DNA of 64,000 bases from Sarcophilus harrisii (lineage: Eukaryota; Chordata; Mammalia; Dasyuromorphia; Dasyuridae): positions 463,715,359-463,779,358 of the forward strand of contig NC_045429.1 in assembly GCF_902635505.1 (NCBI RefSeq). Direction: 5' to 3'. A program made the translations under genes and the position numbers. Numbering within the stretch: the first letter of the stretch is position 1; every line of letters begins with the position of its first letter. The notes below the pieces were generated by a model. It searched no databases. It saw only the letters and a list, made by a program, of their open reading frames with translations, and was not told the DNA's origin. Shown in pieces: positions 1 to 10,430 of this stretch.

Positions 1-584
1 TCTGGGCCCAACAAAATGTCTTGCCTGCATCTGCTGGCCAGGAGAGGTGAGACAAAGCTGGGAGGCCTTTTTGACTCCAAGGTACCTCTACCCACTACCC
101 CACACTGCCTCTCCTACTAGAACATCAGCTTCCTCATTGTAGAATTTATCAGGCATGAGTAACCACATTCTTGTTAAGGACCAACTTCAGAACTCTCTGT
201 TACCTTTTCCTCTCTGTCTCCTTTTCACTCCTCCTTTCTCATCCATAATTTCATGATCCTATAAGGCACAGATAGCTAGCTTAGGTTTGGGAAAGAGGGG
301 CAAAGATGGAAATTCTTAGAGTCCTAGTAGACCACAAGCTCCATGGGTTTCAACACTGGGATATGGAAGCCAAAGAAAGGGAACCTCTCCCCTGGACTAC
401 GTGGAGGACACAAGATATCCCGGATGCAAAAAGGCGATGGCCTTTCTGTCTCTGGGTTCAGCGTATTGTGCTCTAGGAATGCCCTTGAGAAACTAGAGAG
501 TGGCCAGAGGAGGGAGATCAGGACACCGGAGAGCTTGGAAGTCACCTGGGTGGCTCGGGGCTCAGAGGGCTAGTCTCAGACTCT

Positions 585-660
585 TCCTAGCTGGGTTATC
601 CTGGGCAAGTCACTTCACCAATCTCGACTTCAGTTTCAGATTCTGTAAATGAGCAGGCAC
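585..660 (+). mobile_element. MIR fragment
   Basis: 'tagctgggttatcctgggcaagtcacttcaccaatctcgacttcagtttcagattctgtaaatgag' is a MIR core. The rest of 1-1130 shows no gene and no other element I recognise. Confidence 0.6.
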
Positions 661-1136
661 CTGCTCCCCTCGGCCATGAGTCTCAAATGGTCTCATGTTT
701 GCAAAGCATTCTGGAAACGTGAAAGGGCTGCATCTTACTGGCTGTCGTCAGCATCAGCTTCATCGCTGTTGCTCCATGTAGGGATCAGTTGGAAAAATGG
801 GCAGCATTTGAGTTGGAGAAAAGACCTAGAGGACACACCCCCTGTCCCTAGATCGGAAGGAGTCTCAGGCAAGAGGACCCGGGCTGGTCCTTCCCTGCCC
901 AGAGCAGAAGAAGGCTGATTGGGGTTGGAAGCTAAGAGTTCTAACATCCCCAAAGGTAGGTAATGAGCTCCTTGCACAGAGGCTGGATGACACATCCAAG
1001 CTGGGCTTGCTTGGAACCAGGCCTGACATTATTTGGAAGGGAGATGAGATGCTTTTCCATCCCTCAATGTCTCCAAAAGGAAAAGTCCATCCCAAGAAAG
1101 GTGTATGAGCATGTGCAAGCACATGCGTGTGTATTG

Positions 1137-1227
1137 TGAGAGACAGACACAGAGACAGGGAAACATAGAGAAGAGACAGAGACAGAAAAAGAGAGACAAT
1201 CAGAGAGACACAGAGACAGAGAGATAG
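1137..1227 (+). repeat. AGAGACAG-rich simple repeat
   Basis: Irregular repetition of agagacag / cagagaca on the purine strand. Confidence 0.8.
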
Positions 1228-1501
1228 ACCCAGCAGACAGATGTTTGATCAGGGGTGGGATGTATTTAAATCTTGGTGCTAAAAGAATGAAGGTGTACTT
1301 TTACATATGAGAGGGAGCTCACAAAAATAATTTTGTTTTACAAGGGCGGGGGGGAGGAACTTTTGTAATGAGATTTATGGGCCTATTCTGCCACCAATGG
1401 TCTCACTCCAAATTCTGAAAGTTCTTCCCTGATGGTGCCTCAGATACATCAGACTGCACTGAGAAGGAGCTTGTGAGTACGGTCTAAACAAGCAACCAAA
1501 T

Positions 1502-1850
1502 AGTTCCTTCCTTCCTTCCTTCCTTCCTTCCTTCCTTCCTTCCTTCCTTCCTTCTTTCCTTCTTTCCTTTTTTCCTTTGTCTCTCCTTTTTCTTTTTGTC
1601 TGTTCTTTATCTTCTTTCCTCCCTTTTTCTTTCTTTTTTTTCATTTTTATATTTTTCTTTCTCTTTTCTTTTTCTTTCTCTTTTTCTTTCTCTCTTCCTT
1701 CATTCCCTCCTTACATTCTTTCTCTTTTTTCTCATTCTTTTTTCTCTATTTTTTCTTTTTTCTGTCTCTCTTCCTTCCATTCTTCTGTCCATTCATCCTT
1801 CTTTCCTTCCCTCCTCCCTTCCTTCCTTCTTTTCCAGGTTTTCCTGAGGG
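1502..1850 (+). repeat. (TTCC)n microsatellite passing into a pyrimidine tract
   Basis: It starts with about 12-13 perfect TTCC units at 1503-1553 and decays into a 300-base C/T-only stretch. Open frames on both strands here are artefacts of the repeat. Confidence 0.95.
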
Positions 1851-2524
1851 ACTTGAGTCCCATTTAAAAAGCCTTTTCTCAAGAACGTAGCTTTAATATG
1901 CCCAGTTCTGGAGCCATGAGTGTCATTCTGATTAGTGAAGTAGCAGAAGAAATAACCCATGGTTGAAGGAGCAAACAAATGCCATCCACCTAACCACTGT
2001 CTCTTCCCTCACCATTTCTCCAAGGTTCTAAGCATCACTTTTGTGATCTGAAAGCCAAACAGCCTTTTCTTGCAGCCAGCTCCTCTGATCCCAGCTAGGC
2101 TCAGGAAGGATAAATATTTAATTAGGCCAGTACAGATATGTCAAGTCGCATTTGTATCCAGCAGGATAACAACCAGAAGGGGGGAGACAATGTAGATGCT
2201 TACATCTCTCAGGCTTTTCAGCCAAATCCCTGAGGAGCTCTGCCCAGTGGGCAGGCTTCTGCACTGGGGCCTGCAAGGATCTGGAATTCTCCAGCCTCTG
2301 GAGAGATATTGCTCCCTGGCATGCCCTACAGCAGGGAAATGTCAGGGTCCAAGCCGAGAGTGACCTGGAGGCATTAAGGCATCTTTCAGATCCCAGACTT
2401 ACTTTGGAGCACAGCAGAGCAGGGAATTTCAGTTTGGTTTACCTCATTCCTGCAATACATGGTCTCTGATACCTCTCCCCTTCCCTCTTCCAGTCCTGCA
2501 GTCATGCTTTAACCCTGCCCTATT

Positions 2525-2612
2525 ACCGATTAAATCCATTTCACTTGCAAGTCAAGACATCACCTTCCTGAAGTCATGGTCTTCTTGGAGAATAAAGGAC
2601 AAACAACCTGTG
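2525..2612 (+). mobile_element. RTE-tailed SINE, 3' end
   Basis: 'cacttgcaagtcaagacatcaccttcctgaagtcatggtcttcttggagaataaaggacaaacaacc' is the 3' end of the marsupial SINE type that borrows an RTE LINE tail. A second copy ends at 5046. Confidence 0.65.
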
Positions 2613-2667
2613 ATAATAGTAATTGCCCCACTGGGGACCCAACTATCCAGATCCAGGTGGGCAATGT

Positions 2668-2765
2668 AGCTCTTTCCTTCCTTCCTTGTTTCCTTCCCTT
2701 TATCTCTCCTTCCTACCTTCCCTCATCCTTCCCTTCTTCCTTCTCTGCTTCCCTCCTATTCCCTT
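2668..2765 (+). repeat. TTCC-rich pyrimidine tract
   Basis: Imperfect ttcc/ttccct repetition directly after the RTE-tailed SINE end. Confidence 0.8.
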
Positions 2766-2934
2766 GCTCACACAAGGAATCACCTATTGGTGATTCTTCC
2801 TATTGGTATTCTTCCTAAAGGAATATAAATTTTAGTCACTGGATTCACAGCCTAGATGTCTTTAAATGATCATGCCTTGAAAGGAAACCCAAGAATTATA
2901 TGAACACAATTACAAAACCCTTCTCACACAAATA

Positions 2935-4572
2935 AAGTCAGATTGGAACAATTGGGAAAATATCAATTGCTCACGGGTAGGCTGAGCTAATATAATAAAA
3001 GGACAATTCTGCCTAAAATGGTCCACTTGTTCAGTTCCATAACAATCAAACTGGCAAAAAATATTTTATAGAATTAGAAAAATAATAACAAAATTCATCT
3101 AGAGGAACAAAAAGAATATCAAGAAAATGAATTTTAAAAAATACAAATGATGGTGGCTTAGCAGTATCAAACCTAAACCTCAATTATAAAGCAGCAGTCA
3201 TCAAAAACTTTTGCTGTTGGCTGGGAAATAGGATGGTGGATCAGTGAAAAAGATTAGATACGCATGAAATTTTAATCCAAACCTGTTGTAATCTAGTATT
3301 TGCTAAACCCCCAAACTCCAGTTTCTAGAATAATGCACTATTTGACAAAAATTGCTGAGAAAACTGGAAAATATATCAGAAACTCAGTTAAGATGTACAT
3401 CTCATACCCTATCCCAAAATAAGGTCAAAATGGGTACAAGATTTAGACATAAAGGATGATACCATAAACAAATTATGAGAACAAGGGATAATTATCTAGC
3501 ATTCTTTGGAGAAGGGAGGTATTTATGATCAAAGAAGAATTAGAAAAGATTATGAAAGGCAAAATGGACAACTTTGATTATATTAAATTTAAAAGGATTT
3601 GCACAAACAAAATCAACAGAACCAAGATTAAAAGGGAAGTACAAAGCTGGGGGGAAATCTCTCAGTCAATATTTCTGGTAAAGGTCTCATTTCTGAAATA
3701 TATAAAGAATTGTGTCAAACTTATAAGAATACAATTCATTCCCCAATTGATAAATAATCAAAGGATATGAACAGACCACTTTCAGATATATCACTATTGA
3801 TTAGAGAAATGCAAATTAAAACAACTCTGAGGTACTACCTCCCACCTCTCAGATTGGCTAAAATGACAGGAAAAGCTAATAATGAATGTTGGAGGGGATG
3901 TGGGAAAACTGGAACACTAATACATTGTTGGTAGAGTCATAAAATGATACAACCATTCCGGAGAGCAATTTGTAACTATGCCCAAAACCAAAACTTTGCA
4001 TACCTTTTGACCCAGCAGTGCTTTTACTGGGTCTGCATCCCAAGGAAATCATAAAGGAGGGAAAAGGACCCTCATGTGCAAAAATGTTTATAGCAGCTCT
4101 TTGTGGTAGCAAAAAATTGGAAAATGAGTAGATGCCCATCACTTGGAGAATGGTTCAATAAGTTGTGATTCATGAAGATAATGGAATATTATTGTTTTAT
4201 AAAATGATGAACAAGCTGAATTTAGAAAGAACTGGGAAGATTTACACAAACCAATGCTGAGTAAAGGGAGTGGAACCAGGACAACATTGTACACAGTAAC
4301 AGCAAGATTATATGATGATCACCTGTGATGGACTTGGCTCTTCTCAGTGGTTCAGTGATCCAAAGCAATCCTAATAGACTTTGGACAGAAAATGCCATCT
4401 GTATCCAGAAAAGGAACTAAGGAGACTGAATGTAAGTCAACACAAGTTATGTTCACTTCTATTTTTGGCTTTTTAGCTCTCCCATGGTTTTTCTCTTTTG
4501 CTCTAATGTTTCTCTCCCAAAGTGATTCATAAAGCAATGTGTTTTTTAAATAAATAAATTTACTAGAAAAAA
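2935..4572 (+). mobile_element. Old L1 fragment (ORF2 3' half and 3' UTR)
   Basis: It follows the L1 ORF2 course in order: 'agaattagaaaaataataacaaaattcatc' near 3070, 'gtggcttagcagtatcaaacc' near 3155, 'gataaataatcaaaggatatgaacag' near 3750, the region equivalent to ORF2 CWRGCGKTGTLIHCW near 3890-3925, and a tail ending 'ttaaataaataaatttactagaaaaaaag' near 4545-4575. Many stops and shifts interrupt all frames, so this is an ancient insertion. Confidence 0.8.
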
Positions 4573-4872
4573 AGAAAAGAATCATGCTTTGAATTTAAAT
4601 CACTCTGGCTGTCATTAATTGCTAGAAATATGTCCCAGCCCAAGACTTATTTGGTCATTGTTTGGATATCAAAGGCTCAATGAATGCAAATTGCAATTGT
4701 TTTTGTTTTGATCAGAAACTCTGAAGGTAGTTCCCTCTCAGACTAATTTTTTGGGTTTTTTACTAGGTAAAAGAGGTCATTCTTTGCTTTATTTCTTACC
4801 TAACCTTAATCACTGAATGGGTGATATAATCTCAAATAAACTGAGACCTGGGGAAGACCTTAGTTTATAAAG

Positions 4873-4892
4873 GCCTAACCCTAACCCTAACC
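4873..4892 (+). repeat. Short interstitial telomere-like repeat
   Basis: cctaaccctaaccctaacc: a little over three CCCTAA units, in the C-rich strand orientation. Confidence 0.75.
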
Positions 4893-4894
4893 TT

Positions 4895-5046
4895 CAGTTG
4901 CCTTGATTTTTGTCACTGAAACCCTGATGGCTCCAGAGGAGAGAGTGAGGCTGGTGACTTTTCACAGCCCTCATATATCATGAGGTCACCTTCCTGATGT
5001 CATGGTGCTCTTCAGGAATGAAGGACAAACAACAACAACAACAACC
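4895..5046 (+). mobile_element. RTE-tailed SINE
   Basis: The body has 'ggctccagaggagagagtgaggctggtgac' and the tail 'gatgtcatggtgctcttcaggaatgaaggac' followed by (CAA)n. The CAA-type tail rather than poly-A is the mark of RTE-mobilised SINEs. A short telomere-like CCCTAA array lies just upstream at 4873-4892. Confidence 0.7.
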
Positions 5047-5859
5047 TGGGGAAATGAAGAGATAATAAATTTAGTGGCCCCACAGGAGAGCATGGAAATC
5101 TGCAATCACTCAACAGAGTCTAGCCTAACCATCCCAAGTGGATGACAAATGGCCATTTCTTAGGTAATTAGATAAGCAACTCATTGAGATGGTCTATCAG
5201 TACCTATAACTTGGAATGGACCCTGAATAAACAATTAATGGGACTAAGAAATAAACTGGGATGAAAGGTAAAATTAGGTTGAACTTGGGGAATTGACCCG
5301 AGCTTTTAATGATCCTGAGCCTGACGTGTGAAGCCATCTTTTCACACCAACACTTTTTAATGGACGGTATCTCTGGATACAAAGATTTGATTCAGTGAAT
5401 CAAGCAAAGAATCAATGAGCATTTATCACATGCCTGCTACATGCGGGGCACTGAGAGAGATCAAAGTGAAAGCAAATGCAGTCCCTGTCTTTAAGAGATA
5501 TACAGTTTAATGGGGCTAGTGGCATTCAGTCATACATTTAATGGAAGGGAGAGTGAATTCAGGCAGTAAAGTTGTATCACAAAGAAATTTGAGGCAGTAA
5601 AGGCCTCCTCTAATCTGGGGGATCATAATAGCATCGTGGGAAGATGACTCCTGAGCTGATCCTGAAAGGAGAAGGAAAATTTCAGTTGATAAAGATATGA
5701 ATAAGTGGCCTATACACAAGCATGAAGATAAGGGAAGGTAGGAAGTGGCCGGAGAAGAGCAGATCAACAGACTGTATTAAGGGAAGCAAGTGAAATAGGA
5801 CTGAAAATGGGGTTTGGAGCCCAATAGTGGAGGGCCTGAAATGTCAAGCTAAGGAGTTG

Positions 5860-6074
5860 GTCTAATTAACCAGTGGTACGGTGGTAAGATCACCAACCTA
5901 AAGTCAGGAAGCCCTCAGACACTTCCAAGCTGTGTGACTAGGTAAATCACCTAACTTCTGTTTACCTCAATTTCCTCATCTGTAAAATGAACATAATAAT
6001 AGCACCTAGCATCTTCATGAAGTTGTTGTGAAGAACAAATGAAATCATATTCATGAAGTGCTTTGCAAACTTTT
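5860..6074 (+). mobile_element. MIR-type CORE-SINE
   Basis: A tRNA-like start ('gtacggtggtaagatcaccaacctaaagtcagg') is followed by 'gtgtgactaggtaaatcacctaacttctgtttacctcaatttcctcatctgtaaaatg' and an L2-like end 'gaagtgctttgcaaac'. It abuts the RTE element. Confidence 0.7.
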
Positions 6075-6389
6075 GTAGTCATTCAGTCATTCATTTTATC
6101 CAATTCTCCATGACCCTGTGGATCATAGCACGTCAGGACATCTTCCAGAGTCCATCCAAGTTCATGTTCATTGCTTCCATGACACTCCCTGCCCATCTCA
6201 TTCTCTGCAATCCCTTCTCCTTTTGCCTTTAATCTCTTTCATCATCAGATGCTTTCTCAATGAGACCTTTGGCCAATGGGGCCAAAGAATTTAAGCTTCA
6301 GCTTAACTATTTGTCTTTCCAATGAATATTCTGAATAAATTTCTTTGAGTATTGACTGGTTTGACCTCCTTGCAGTCCAAGGGATTCTC
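6075..6389 (-). mobile_element. RTE/BovB-like LINE, 3' part (left piece of interrupted element)
   Basis: Read on the minus strand this is the 3' region of an RTE-clade LINE. The stretch 'ccttgcagtccaagggattctc' just before the L1 insertion matches the BovB motif that leads into 'tcttctccagcacc', and that continuation is found at 8331. The piece at 6077-6200 (attcagtcattcattttatccaattctccatgaccc) is the typical RTE tail region. It is old and divergent. Confidence 0.7.
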
Positions 6390-6782
6390 TTTTTTTTTTT
6401 TTATTTAATAGCCTTTTATTTACAGGATATATACATGGGTAACTTTACAGCATTAACAATTGCCAAACCTCTTGTTCCAATTTTTCACCTCTTACTCTAC
6501 CCACTCCCCTAAATGGCAGGATGACCAGTAGATGTTAAATATATTAAAATATAACTTAGATACACAATAAGTATACATGACCAAACCGTTATTTTGCTGT
6601 ACAAAAAGAATCAGACTCTGAATTATTGTGCAATTAGCTTGTGAAGGAAATAAAAAATGCAGGTGTGCATAAATATAGGGATTGGGAATTCAATGTAATG
6701 GTTTTTAGTCATCTCCCAGAGTTCTTTTTCTGGGTATAGCTAGTTCAGTTCATTACTGCTCCATTAGAAATGATTTGGTTGA
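6390..6782 (-). mobile_element. Older L1, 3' end (left piece), inserted in the RTE element
   Basis: It begins with a T run (the poly-A tail read backwards) and continues through the L1 3' UTR in antisense. It matches, in reverse, the 3' UTR of the L1 at 7627-8055 over its whole length, for instance 'ggtttggcaattgttaatgctgtaaagtta' seen in antisense. It stops at the target site of the younger L1 and resumes at 8092. Confidence 0.88.
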
Positions 6783-8091
6783 CCAAAGCAGAACTAGAGA
6801 TCATTACTGATCACAAAATAGAAAATTTCGATTATACCAAACTGAAAAGTTTTGTACAAACAAAACTAATGCAGACAAGATTAGAAGGGAAGCAATAAAC
6901 TGGGAAAATATTTTTACAGTCAAAGGTTCTGATAAAGGCCTCATTTCCAAAATATATAGAGAATTAACTCTAATTTATAAAAAATCAAGCCATTCTCCAA
7001 TTGAAAAATGGTCAAAGGATATGAACAGACAATTCTCAGATGAAGACATTGAAACTATTTCTAGTCATATGAAAAGATGCTCCAAGTCATTATTAATCAG
7101 AGAAATGCAAATTAAGACAACTCTAAGATACCACTACACACCTGTCAGATTGGCTAAGATGACAGGAACAAATAATGATGATTGTTGGAGGGGATGTGGG
7201 AAAACTGGGACATTGATTCATTGTTGGTGGAGTTGTGAACGAATCCAACCATTTTGGAGAGTAGTTTGGAACTATGCTCAAAAAGTTATCAAACTGTGCA
7301 TACCCTTTGATCCAGCAGTGTTACTACTGGGATTATATCCCAAAGAGATTATAAAGAAGGGAAAGGGACCTGTATGTGCACGAATGTTTGTGGCAGCCCT
7401 TTTTGTAGTGGCTAGAAACTGGAAACTGAATGGATGTCCATCAGTTGGAGAATGGCTGAATAAATTGTGGTATATGAAAATTATGGAATATTACTGTTCT
7501 GTAAGAAATGACCAACAGGATGATTTCAGAAAGGCCTGGAGAGACTTACACGAACTGATGCTGAGTGAAATGAGCAGGACCAGGAGATCATTATATACTT
7601 CAACAACAATACTAGATGATGACTAGTCCTGATGGATCAGGCCATCCTCAGCAACAAGATCAACCAAATCATTTCTAATGGAGCAGTAATGAACTGAACT
7701 AACTATACCCAGAAAAAGAACTCTGGGAGATGACTAAAAACCATTACATTGAATTCTAGTCCCTATATTTATGCACACCTGCATCTTTGATTTCCTTCAC
7801 AAGCTAATTGTACAATAATTCAGAGTCTGATTCTTTTTGTACAGCAAAATAATGTTTTGGTCATGTATACTTATTGTGTATCTAAGTTATATTTTAATAT
7901 ATTTAACATCTACTGGTCATCCTGCCATTTAGGGGGGGGGGGGGGTAAGAGGTGAAAAATTGGAACAAGAGGTTTGGCAATTGTTAATGCTGTAAAGTTA
8001 CCCATGTATATATCCTGTAAATTAAAGGCTATTAAATAAAAAAAAAAAAAAAAAACATTTAGGAAATAATACAAAAAAAAAAAAAAAAAAA
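6783..8091 (+). mobile_element. Younger 5'-truncated L1, nested in the older L1
   Basis: This is the C-terminal end of L1 ORF2 plus 3' UTR and poly-A. The reading frame is open from about 6851 to the stop at 7624-7626, some 257 codons, with L1 hallmarks MKRCSKSLLIREMQIKTTLR, CWRGCGKTGTLIHCWW, PFDPAVLLLGLYPKEI and KLWYMKIMEYY. One base is apparently missing from a T run near 6850. A perfect 17-bp target-site duplication, agaaatgatttggttga, lies at 6766-6782 and 8092-8108. The tail is two A tracts separated by 17 non-A bases (8056-8072). The long open frame and perfect duplication mark it as the youngest element of the nest. Confidence 0.93.
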
Positions 8092-8330
8092 AGAAATGAT
8101 TTGGTTGATCTTGTTGCTGAGGATGGCCTGATCCATCAGAATTGGTCATCATCTAGTATTGTTGTTGAAGTATATAATGATCTCCTGGTCCTGCTCATTT
8201 CACTCAGCATCAGTTCGTGTAAGTCTCTCCAGGCCTTTCTGAAATCATCCTGTTGGTCATTTCTTACAGAACAGTAATATTCCATAATTTTCATATACCA
8301 CAATTTATTCAGCCATTCTCCAACTGATGG
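8092..8330 (-). mobile_element. Older L1, ORF2 end (right piece)
   Basis: It resumes the L1 interrupted at 6782. Read on the minus strand it encodes PSVGEWLNKLWYMKIMEYYC and the following ORF2 C-terminus, nearly identical to 7436-7626 of the younger copy. The match ends at 8330, where RTE sequence ('tcttctccagcacc') takes over, so this is the 5'-truncation point. No clear target-site duplication survives between 6385 and 8335. Confidence 0.88.
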
Positions 8331-9160
8331 TCTTCTCCAGCACCACAATTTCAAAGATTCTATGGTGCTCAGCCTTCCTTATAGATCTCATAGTCCAATT
8401 CTTGCAATCATACATCACTACTGGAAAAAAAAAACCATAATTTTGACTATGTGGGTCTTTGTTTGCAAGGTGATATCTCTGCTCTTTAGTCTGCTGTCCA
8501 GATTCACCATAGTTTTCCTTCAAAGGAACAAGTATCTTTTAATTTCATGGTTGCAGCCACCATCTGCATGGATCTTTCAGTCCGAGAATATATTATCTGA
8601 CACTGCTTCCATTTCTCCCAGGAAGTGACTCCTTAATTCTTCTTCACTTTCTGCCATCAGAGTGGTATCATCTGTATGTCTGAATTTCTCTTGGCAACCT
8701 TGTCTCTGGCCTTTGATTCATCCAGCCTGGCATTCCGCATGATGTACTCTGCATGTAAGTTAAATAAATAAGATGACAATATGCAGCCTTTGTATAGTCC
8801 TTTGACAAACTTAAGCCAATCAATTGTTCCATGTTTCATTTTAACTGTAGCTTTGTGACCCTCGTAGAGGTTATCAGGGGACAAGATGATCTGATACTCT
8901 CATCCTCTTTGAAGCCTTAGCATATTTTATTGCAAGGCTTTAGTGTAGTCAAAGACAAGGTAAATGTCTTTCTGGAACTCCTTTGCTTTCCTCATAATCC
9001 ACTGAATGTTGGCAATTTGGTCTCTTGTTCCTCTGCCTCTTTGAGAACCAGCCTGCTCTTCTGGCAATTCTTGGCTCACATATTGTTGAAGCATAGGTTG
9101 CAGTCACTTATAGCCTTGCTGGTGTGTGAGAAGAGTGTGTGCTTTCTGTATTCTTAAGTT
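8331..9160 (-). mobile_element. RTE/BovB-like LINE, reverse transcriptase part (right piece)
   Basis: The minus-strand translation gives RTE-clade signatures: GCILSSYLFNLHAEYIMRNA with LDESKA (BovB: GCILSPCLFNLYAEYIMRNA, LDEAQA) at about 8710-8800, and further on YDCKNWTMRSIRKAEHHRI and VVLEKTI (BovB: YGCESWTIKKAEHRRI, VVLEKTL) near 8330-8410. The upstream edge, near 9155, still matches the region N-terminal to the RT core. Several frame breaks show it is long dead. With the piece at 6075-6389 it forms one element split by an L1. Confidence 0.8.
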
Positions 9161-9287
9161 TTCTACACATCCATGCCCCCACAGTTCTAGCAGGGAAAGT
9201 TTTGTCTATATATGTGAAACCCCAGCTCTTAGTATGGGACGTGGGACCCATACTTGAGATACTTTAGATAAATATTTATTTTATTAT

Positions 9288-9416
9288 TATTTTTTTTTTT
9301 GCTGAGGCAATTGGGGTTAAGTGACTTGCCCAGGGTCACACAGCTAGGAAAATTTGAACTCAGTTCCTCCTGACTTTAGGGCTGGTACTTTATTCACTGT
9401 GCCACCTAGCTGCCCC
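9288..9416 (-). mobile_element. Marsupial CORE-SINE (Mar1 type)
   Basis: In antisense: T tract, 'gctgaggcaattggggttaagtgacttgcccagggtcacacagctagg', then 'gtgccacctagctgcccc'. This is the complete marsupial tRNA-derived SINE in reverse, with its A-tail as the T run at 9291-9300. Confidence 0.85.
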
Positions 9417-9559
9417 ATGAGATAGGTATTTAAGAAATATTTATTGTCTTTAACTGAATGAGCAAACCAAGCTCTGCATCATTCATTGAACCAGGAGCTT
9501 GCTTTCACAACAAATGTGTACTTCTAATTTCTCCCAAATTTACATTTTTCTCAATGAAA

Positions 9560-9715
9560 TGAAGAAAGACAAAGGCAATGCAATATGGTGGATGGGTCAT
9601 TAGACTCAAAGTCAATATGAACTGGATTCAAATCCTGCCTCAGGTTTTTCTTAATTGTGTGACATTAGATAAAACATTTAACTGTGCTTGTTTCCACATC
9701 TAAAATTGATAGCCT
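9560..9715 (+). mobile_element. MIR-type SINE
   Basis: 'caatatggtggatgggtcattagactcaaagtcaatatgaactggattcaaatcctgcctcagg' followed by 'gtgtgacattagataaaacatttaactg'. It is degraded but in the correct order. Confidence 0.65.
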
Positions 9716-10079
9716 GCCATTGATGATCCTTGGTATGTCACTGGCTAATGGCATTGACTGATAACTGCTTCCTGCTGTGGGCTTTCCCCAAAATGACCGG
9801 GAATATTAAGGAGCCATCAGTGCTTTCCTACCAGGGCAGGACTGCCAAATACTGCAAGAGATCCATGAAGAAGGTTTGGGTCAGGGAACATTTCAGCACC
9901 AAGAAGTAGGACAGCGGAGTCAGCTGACCAATGAAGTGCTCTTAGGATCACTGTGATAATGATTGGGAGAAAGGAGTCATGGGTGTGAGGAAGTCAAAAA
10001 AACTAAGAGGGCTCACAGCCTTGTTCCTTGTCACATTCTGGTTGCTGGAGGAGTCAGGGAACTACAGATGCTTTGAGGT

Positions 10080-10430
10080 GGAAGGACTTCTAGGCACCTG
10101 ATTCAACATCCTGCATAAAGTACCATGCTTTTCTTGATGGGAAGAAGTCTGTTGAATGGGCACTGAAAACAAGTTAATAGACTTGCCCAACAAACATGGG
10201 GCAGGATTTTAAAGCAGGTTTTCTGATTCCCAATTTTGTGCTGTCTCTACTATATCACCAGTTGGGGTTAGAAAGGACTTAAAGGTCTTTTAGTCATAAG
10301 ATCTTAGATTTAGAGATCTTAGCTTGGAAGCCATCCAGAAGAATCCCCTGGCCTCGGGCTATGTGGCCAGTATGTGTTAGGGATATGACTGGAACCCAGG
10401 GCTGCCTTAAATGCATGGTCCCTTGTTTAT
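10080..10430 (+). mobile_element. MIR/THER-like relics
   Basis: Two degraded segments resemble the MIR/THER middle ('agacttgcccaacaaacatggggcaggattttaaagcagg' and 'ctatgtggccagtatgtgttagggatatgactggaacccagggctgcc'). Confidence 0.4.

Noticed and set aside
7021-7626. 201-codon clean open frame
   Set aside because: As a host gene: it is the C-terminus of L1 ORF2, flanked by L1 3' UTR, poly-A and a target-site duplication.
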